A DNA stretch of 27,400 bases from positions 1 to 27,400 of the forward strand of contig JASGFG010000051.1 of NCBI GenBank assembly GCA_047605605.1, read 5' to 3'. Within the stretch, counting starts at the first letter, position 1. Each line of letters starts with the position of its first letter. Source of the DNA: JAATGA01 sp047605605 (GTDB lineage Bacteria; Pseudomonadota; Alphaproteobacteria; Rhodobacterales; Rhodobacteraceae). The notes beneath the pieces are model-generated. The model was given only the letters and a program-made list of their open reading frames with translations. It was not told where the DNA came from and made no database searches. This document shows, one piece after another, positions 23,068-27,400 of the stretch. A program made the translations under genes and the position numbers.

Positions 23068-23946
23068 ATGCGCAAGGCGCGGCTGGACGGAACGGGGCTG
23101 GGGGTGGTGGTCGGCGTCACCCTGCTGCTGGCCATCAACCAGATCGTGGTGAAAGAGGCGAACCGCGGCTTTCAGCCGGTGTTCTTTGCGGGCCTGCGGT
23201 CGGTTCTGGCGACGGGCTTTGTCTGGGCCGCGCTGCGGCTGCGGGGGCGGGGGCTGGTCTTGCGGCGGCAGGATGTGTTGCCCGGCCTGCTGATCGGCGC
23301 GGTCTTCGCGCTGGAGTTCATGGGGCTGTTCCTGGCCATCGACCTGACGGCGGTGGGGCGGGCCTCGGTCATCTTCTATTCGATGCCGGTCTGGCTGGGG
23401 CTGCTTGCGCATTTCTTCCTGCCGGGCGAAAGGCTGAACGCCCTGCGCGGCGCCGGTCTGCTGCTGGCCTTTGCGGGCACGGCCATGGCGATCCTGTCGC
23501 GCCCCTCGGGCGGCGCGGCGAACCTGGCGGGCGATCTCTGGGCGCTGACGGGGGCGGTGTGCTGGGCGCTGACCGCGTTCATCGCGCGCAGATCGTCGCT
23601 GGCCGGGGCAGGGCCGGAGATGCAGCTGTTCTGGATGGTGCTGGTGTCCGGCCCGATCCTGGTGGCCGTGTCGCCGCTGTTCGGCCCGCTGCTGCGCGAG
23701 ATCCAGCCGGTCCACTGGGCCTATCTGCTGTTCCAGGCGGGAATCGTCGTGACCGGCGGCTTTGTCGCCTGGCTGTGGCTTCTGTCGGTCTATCCGGCGG
23801 CCACGGTGGCCAGCTTTTCCAGCCTGACCCCGGTGTTCGCGATTCTCCTCGGCCATGTGCTTTATGGCGAACCGTTGACCCCAGCGCTGCTGGTCGCGGT
23901 CGCCTTGATCGCCACCGGCATCGTGCTGGTCAACCGGCGCGGCTGA
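23068..23946 (+). CDS. EamA/DMT family transporter (second copy)
   Basis: A 292-residue ten-helix membrane protein with two EamA repeats. The first repeat has TGLGVVVGVTLLLAINQIVV, FIWAAL-like helices and FLPGERLNALRGAGLLLAF at its end. The second has GDLWALTGAVCWALTAFIARR and ends LYGEPLTPALLVAVALIATG. Substrate and direction are unknown. It is divergent from the Fur/Mur gene and shares its 136-base intergenic region; TTGACT at 23010-23015 may be its -35. It differs clearly in sequence from the EamA gene on the other side of fur, so it is not a recent duplicate. Confidence 0.9.
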   Translation: MRKARLDGTGLGVVVGVTLLLAINQIVVKEANRGFQPVFFAGLRSVLATGFVWAALRLRGRGLVLRRQDVLPGLLIGAVFALEFMGLFLAIDLTAVGRASVIFYSMPVWLGLLAHFFLPGERLNALRGAGLLLAFAGTAMAILSRPSGGAANLAGDLWALTGAVCWALTAFIARRSSLAGAGPEMQLFWMVLVSGPILVAVSPLFGPLLREIQPVHWAYLLFQAGIVVTGGFVAWLWLLSVYPAATVASFSSLTPVFAILLGHVLYGEPLTPALLVAVALIATGIVLVNRRG

Positions 23947-24046
23947 TCCGCACAGGCCCGGCAGCCCTTCATCCGCCGTCGCAGCAAGCCCGCCGAAGCC
24001 CGCGCCGCCTTGGGAATTTTCGCCGCTTTTCGCGTGACACCTGAAG

Positions 24047-24067
24047 TTATCCACAAGGTTATCCACT
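24047..24067 (+). promoter_or_regulatory. Tandem DnaA-box-like sites
   Basis: TTATCCACA (24047-24055, a perfect DnaA box) and TTATCCACT (24059-24067, one mismatch), same orientation, 12 bases apart. They lie about 300 bases before the nrdJ start. Confidence 0.55.
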
Positions 24068-24179
24068 GCCTGCGCATATGGCAGAGTTTTCCCACGCCTG
24101 CGAAAATCCGGTGGGTAACTGTCGAATCCAGTTGAATGGATCACAATCTTGCGACAGGTTGATGTGGTTGGCGGAAAGA

Positions 24180-24195
24180 CCACCATATCTAGGGG
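24180..24195. promoter_or_regulatory. NrdR-box-like site
   Basis: CCACCATATCTAGGGG agrees with the NrdR consensus ACACwATATATwGTGT at about eleven of sixteen positions. NrdR boxes usually come in pairs with about 31 bases between centres. A clear second box at that spacing is missing, although TCACAATCTTGCGA lies 40 bases upstream. Confidence 0.35.
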
Positions 24196-24230
24196 CCGCG
24201 TCAACGGCGAGCAGATCATCCCTCGACACA

Positions 24231-24247
24231 GCGCAAAGCTTTTGCGC
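24231..24247. promoter_or_regulatory. 17-base palindrome in the nrdJ leader
   Basis: GCGCAAA-GCT-TTTGCGC is a perfect inverted repeat of 7-base arms around three bases. As DNA it resembles an operator; as RNA it would be a tight stem 109 bases before the start codon. Confidence 0.5.
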
Positions 24248-24355
24248 GGCCACGTCCGGTCATGCGGGCAGGGGAAGGTGTTTCTGTGCGCGATCGAAGG
24301 AACGGGAACAATCGGCGGCGTCAGACCGCCTTGCAAAAGGGACCAAGGGGGCAAG

Positions 24356-27300
24356 ATGAGGATCGAGCGCAAGTTCACCACCGAAACGACCGGCGCCTAT
24401 GGGGCGATGGCCTTTACCACCGCCACCTCGGAAATCCGCAACCCGGACGGCAAGGTCGTGTTCCGCAACGATGCGGTCGAGGTGCCCGAGGGGTGGAGCC
24501 AGGTCGCCTCGGACGTGCTGGCGCAGAAATACTTCCGCAAGGCCGGCGTGCCCGCCCGGCTGAAGCGTGTCCGGGAAAAGGGTGTGCCCGACTTCCTGTG
24601 GCGGTCGGTCCCCGATGACGAGGCGCTGGCAACCCTGCCGGAAGGCGAACGCTTTGGCGGCGAAACCTCGGCTCGGCAGGTGTTCGACCGGCTGGCCGGC
24701 ACTTGGGCCTATTGGGGCTGGAAGGGCGGCTATTTCACCACCGAATCCGACGCCCGCGCCTATTACGACGAGATGCGCTTCATGCTGGCCCGCCAGATGG
24801 CGGCGCCGAACAGCCCGCAATGGTTCAACACCGGGATGCACTGGGCCTATGGCATCGACGGCCCCGGCCAGGGGCATTTCTATGTCGATTACAAGACCGG
24901 CAAGCTGACCCAGTCAGACAGCGCCTATGAACACCCGCAGCCCCATGCCTGCTTCATCCAGTCGGTCTCCGACGATCTGGTGAACGAAGGCGGGATCATG
25001 GACCTGTGGGTGCGCGAGGCGCGGCTGTTCAAATACGGCTCTGGCACCGGCACCAACTTTTCCTCGCTGCGAGCCGAGGGCGAGCGGTTGTCGGGCGGCG
25101 GCAAGTCCTCGGGCCTGATGGGGTTCCTGAGGATCGGCGACCGCGCGGCGGGGGCGATCAAGTCCGGCGGCACCACGCGCCGCGCGGCCAAGATGGTGAT
25201 TGTCGACACCGACCACCCCGACATCGAGGAATTCATCAACTGGAAGGTGATTGAGGAGCAGAAGGTCGCCTCCCTCGTCGCCGGGTCCAAGGCGCATGAG
25301 GCGCGGCTGAACGACATCTTCGCCGCGATCAAGGCCTGGGACGGGGCCGAGGCGGATGCGACCGATCCGGCGAAGAATCCGGCGCTGAAGGCCGCGATCC
25401 GCGCTGCCAAAAAGGCGATGATCCCCGACACCTATACCAACCGCGTGCTGCAATATGCCCGGCAGGGGTTCACCAGCATCGAATTTCCGACCTATGACAC
25501 CGACTGGGATTCCGAGGCCTATGTGACCGTCTCGGGCCAGAACTCGAACAACTCGGTCCGGGTGACGGATGCCTTCCTGCGCGCCGTCCGCGATGACAAA
25601 CCGTGGGAGCTGATCCGCCGCACCGACGGCAAGGTGGCGAAAACGGTTTCCGCGCGCGAACTGTGGGGCCAGATCGGCCACGCCGCCTGGGCCTGCGCCG
25701 ACCCCGGCATCCAGTTCCACGATACCGTCAACGCCTGGCACACCTGCCCCGAGGATGGGGCGATCCGCGGGTCGAACCCGTGTTCGGAATACATGTTCCT
25801 GAACGATACCGCCTGCAATCTGGCGTCGATGAACCTGCTGACCTTCTTCCGCGACGGCCGGTTCGATGCCGAAGGCTATATCCATGCCACGCGGCTGTGG
25901 ACCGTGACGCTGGAAATCAGCGTGATGATGGCGCAGTTTCCATCTAAGGAAATTGCCCAGCTTTCCTATGATTTCCGCACCCTTGGCCTTGGCTATGCCA
26001 ATATCGGCGGCCTGCTGATGAACATGGGGCTGGGCTATGACTCGGCGGAAGGCCGGGCGCTCTGCGGTGCGCTGACCGCGGTGATGACCGGCATCGCCTA
26101 TGCCACCAGCGCCGAAATGGCGGGCGAGTTGGGCGCATTCTCGGGCTATGCCCGCAATCGCGACCACATGCTGCGCGTCATCCGCAACCACCGCGCCGCC
26201 GCCTGGGGCAAGGGCGCGTATGAGGCGCTGAACGTCGCGCCCGTGGCGCTGGATGCCGCCAACTGCCCGGATCAGGGTCTGGTCGCGCTGGCGCGGTCGG
26301 CCTGGGACGAGGCGCTGGCCCTGGGCGAAAAGCACGGGTTCCGCAATGCGCAGACGACCGTGATCGCACCCACCGGCACCATCGGCCTGGTCATGGATTG
26401 CGACACCACCGGGATCGAGCCGGACTTTGCGCTGGTGAAGTTCAAGAAGCTGGCGGGCGGCGGTTACTTCAAGATCATCAACCAGTCGGTTCCCGCCGCG
26501 CTGGAGGCTTTGGGCTATTCCTCTTCGCAAGTGGCGGAAATCGTGGCCTATGCGGTCGGCCATGCGTCCTTGGGGCAGGCGCCCGCGATCAACCATACCG
26601 CGCTGATCGGCCACGGGTTCGGCCCGCGCGAGATCGAAAAGATCGAGTCGTCCCTGGCGTCCGCCTTCGACATCCGCTTCGTGTTCAACCAGTGGACCCT
26701 GGGCGAGGAATTCTGCACCCGGACGCTGGGCATCCCGGCGGAAAAGCTGGCCGATCCGACCTTTGATCTGCTGCGCCATCTCGGCTTTACCAAGGCGCAG
26801 ATCGACGCGGCCAACGACCATGTGTGCGGGACGATGACGCTGGAAGGCGCGCCGTTCCTGAAACCGGAACATCTGCCGGTGTTCGACTGCGCCAACCCCT
26901 GCGGCAAGAAAGGCAAGCGTTTCCTGTCGGTTGACAGCCATATCTACATGATGGCGGCGGCGCAGTCCTTCATCTCGGGCGCGATTTCCAAGACGATCAA
27001 CATGCCCAATTCGGCGACTATCGCCGACACGCTGGCGGCATACGAACTGTCGCACAGCCTTGGGATCAAGGCGAATGCGCTTTACCGCGACGGATCGAAA
27101 CTGTCGCAACCGCTGGCCTCGGCCCTGGTCGAGGATGATGAGGAGGCGGAAGAGGTTCTGGCCACCGGCACGCCCGCCGAAAAGGCGCAGGTGATCGCAG
27201 AAAAGATCGTCGAAAAGATCATCGTGCGCGAAATCATCCGCACCGACCGCGAAAAGCTGCCGGAACGCCGCAAGGGTTATACCCAAAAGGCGATCATCGG

Positions 27301-27400
27301 CGGGCACAAGGTCTATCTGCGCACCGGCGAATATGGCGACGGCCGCCTGGGCGAGATCTTCATCGACATGCACAAGGAAGGCGCGGGCTTCCGGGCGATG
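24356..27400 (+). CDS. nrdJ: B12-dependent ribonucleotide reductase NrdJ, 3' end beyond window
   Basis: A class II ribonucleotide reductase, which uses adenosylcobalamin to make deoxyribonucleotides with or without oxygen. 1015 residues are visible; the alphaproteobacterial enzyme is usually about 1200, so the C-terminal part is missing. The N-terminus has no ATP-cone. The active-site trio is N474, C476 and E478 in SNPCSEYMFLND. The redox cysteines are C199 (PHACFIQS) and C487 (DTACNLASMN), with the 11-residue spacing to C476 seen in other class II enzymes. The phosphate loop APTGTIGLVMD follows. AAGGGGG lies just before the ATG. An alternating Lys/Glu-rich stretch and VEKIIVREIIR occur near 940-965. 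The leader suggests replication-linked control. Confidence 0.96.
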   Translation, partial: MRIERKFTTETTGAYGAMAFTTATSEIRNPDGKVVFRNDAVEVPEGWSQVASDVLAQKYFRKAGVPARLKRVREKGVPDFLWRSVPDDEALATLPEGERFGGETSARQVFDRLAGTWAYWGWKGGYFTTESDARAYYDEMRFMLARQMAAPNSPQWFNTGMHWAYGIDGPGQGHFYVDYKTGKLTQSDSAYEHPQPHACFIQSVSDDLVNEGGIMDLWVREARLFKYGSGTGTNFSSLRAEGERLSGGGKSSGLMGFLRIGDRAAGAIKSGGTTRRAAKMVIVDTDHPDIEEFINWKVIEEQKVASLVAGSKAHEARLNDIFAAIKAWDGAEADATDPAKNPALKAAIRAAKKAMIPDTYTNRVLQYARQGFTSIEFPTYDTDWDSEAYVTVSGQNSNNSVRVTDAFLRAVRDDKPWELIRRTDGKVAKTVSARELWGQIGHAAWACADPGIQFHDTVNAWHTCPEDGAIRGSNPCSEYMFLNDTACNLASMNLLTFFRDGRFDAEGYIHATRLWTVTLEISVMMAQFPSKEIAQLSYDFRTLGLGYANIGGLLMNMGLGYDSAEGRALCGALTAVMTGIAYATSAEMAGELGAFSGYARNRDHMLRVIRNHRAAAWGKGAYEALNVAPVALDAANCPDQGLVALARSAWDEALALGEKHGFRNAQTTVIAPTGTIGLVMDCDTTGIEPDFALVKFKKLAGGGYFKIINQSVPAALEALGYSSSQVAEIVAYAVGHASLGQAPAINHTALIGHGFGPREIEKIESSLASAFDIRFVFNQWTLGEEFCTRTLGIPAEKLADPTFDLLRHLGFTKAQIDAANDHVCGTMTLEGAPFLKPEHLPVFDCANPCGKKGKRFLSVDSHIYMMAAAQSFISGAISKTINMPNSATIADTLAAYELSHSLGIKANALYRDGSKLSQPLASALVEDDEEAEEVLATGTPAEKAQVIAEKIVEKIIVREIIRTDREKLPERRKGYTQKAIIGGHKVYLRTGEYGDGRLGEIFIDMHKEGAGFRAM

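Larger units (their letters stand above)
23947..24355 (+). promoter_or_regulatory. nrdJ leader/intergenic region (409 bases)
   Basis: It contains two DnaA-box-like sequences (24047-24067), a GANTC site (24124-24128), an imperfect palindrome TCACAATCTTGCGA (24141-24154), an NrdR-like box (24180-24195) and a 17-base palindrome (24231-24247). No cobalamin riboswitch core is visible. A 93-codon open frame (24078-24359) overlaps the nrdJ start, has odd composition and is probably not a gene. Confidence 0.6.

Noticed and set aside
23947..24355. Cobalamin riboswitch before nrdJ
   Set aside because: I could not find the conserved B12-box/core arrangement; only short unrelated palindromes are present.
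24078..24359. 93-codon frame in the nrdJ leader
   Set aside because: It overlaps the nrdJ ATG, has no ribosome site and no family-like composition. A leader peptide is not excluded, but support is lacking.
22729..24381. 550-codon minus-strand frame across the second EamA gene and the nrdJ leader
   Set aside because: Glutamine/arginine-rich, antisense to a clear transporter, and overlapping the fur gene in another frame.
24914..27373. 819-codon open frame antisense to nrdJ
   Set aside because: It mirrors the codon structure of nrdJ in GC-rich DNA, has low-complexity histidine/arginine/glycine-rich composition and no family motif.

Overview
This window looks like a chromosomal segment of an alphaproteobacterium of the Rhodobacteraceae, probably near Paracoccus or Rhodobacter. 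The evidence is the very high GC content, a short bacterial-type ProS without an editing insertion, a Fur/Mur-type regulator of alphaproteobacterial style, one LolC/E-type permease beside LolD, a B12-dependent ribonucleotide reductase, and the 'aaatatcc/aaataccc + GC-rich hairpin' repeats between genes. The genus is an inference. I see no insertion sequence, prophage, CRISPR array or rRNA. The content is core and housekeeping genes, with some lineage-specific genes of unknown function.

Layout. 1-2.4 kb: 5'-proximal part of a methylmalonyl-CoA epimerase gene (-), a stand-alone response regulator (+) and a class II HDAC-like amidohydrolase (-). 2.5-5.1 kb: DUF167 protein, ChaC-like gamma-glutamylcyclotransferase and prolyl-tRNA synthetase (all +), closed by a bidirectional terminator. 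5.1-7.1 kb: a six-helix membrane protein of unknown function and a secreted glycine-rich protein with a PEP-CTERM/VPLPA-like C-terminal sorting signal (both -). 7.3-10.2 kb: lolC/E-lolD lipoprotein-release operon and a putative rhamnosyltransferase-like protein. 10.4-14.3 kb: luciferase-like flavin oxidoreductase (-), Kup potassium transporter (+) and a sulfotransferase-like unknown (-). 14.45-16.7 kb: tRNA-Thr(UGU), a RutR-like TetR regulator (-) and a divergent beta-alanine:pyruvate aminotransferase (+). 16.8-20.2 kb: small cupin, lipid kinase and metallophosphoesterase (start/stop overlap), an exported unknown and a VOC protein. 20.2-24 kb: enolase, an EamA transporter and a Fur/Mur regulator (all -), then a second EamA transporter (+). 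24.36 kb to the end: nrdJ, cut by the window edge, behind a 409-base leader rich in regulatory-looking motifs.

How the genes work together. Several neighbours look functionally linked: lolC/E with lolD; the lipid kinase with the phosphoesterase; the RutR-like regulator with the aminotransferase that would consume beta-alanine, the end product of reductive pyrimidine breakdown; and the Fur/Mur gene overlapping an EamA permease. The rest are independent housekeeping genes.

Regulatory signals. The best promoters are kup (TTGCCG-N17-TATAAG), the sorting-signal protein (TTGGTG-N17-TATAGC) and the six-helix protein (TTGTCA-N18-CTAGTG). The otherwise scarce tetranucleotide CTAG recurs at -10-like positions before several genes. 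The most interesting places for follow-up are the nrdJ leader, the RutR-like/aminotransferase intergenic region, the secreted glycine-rich protein, the five-codon ORF in front of the lipid kinase, and the dispersed hairpin repeats.
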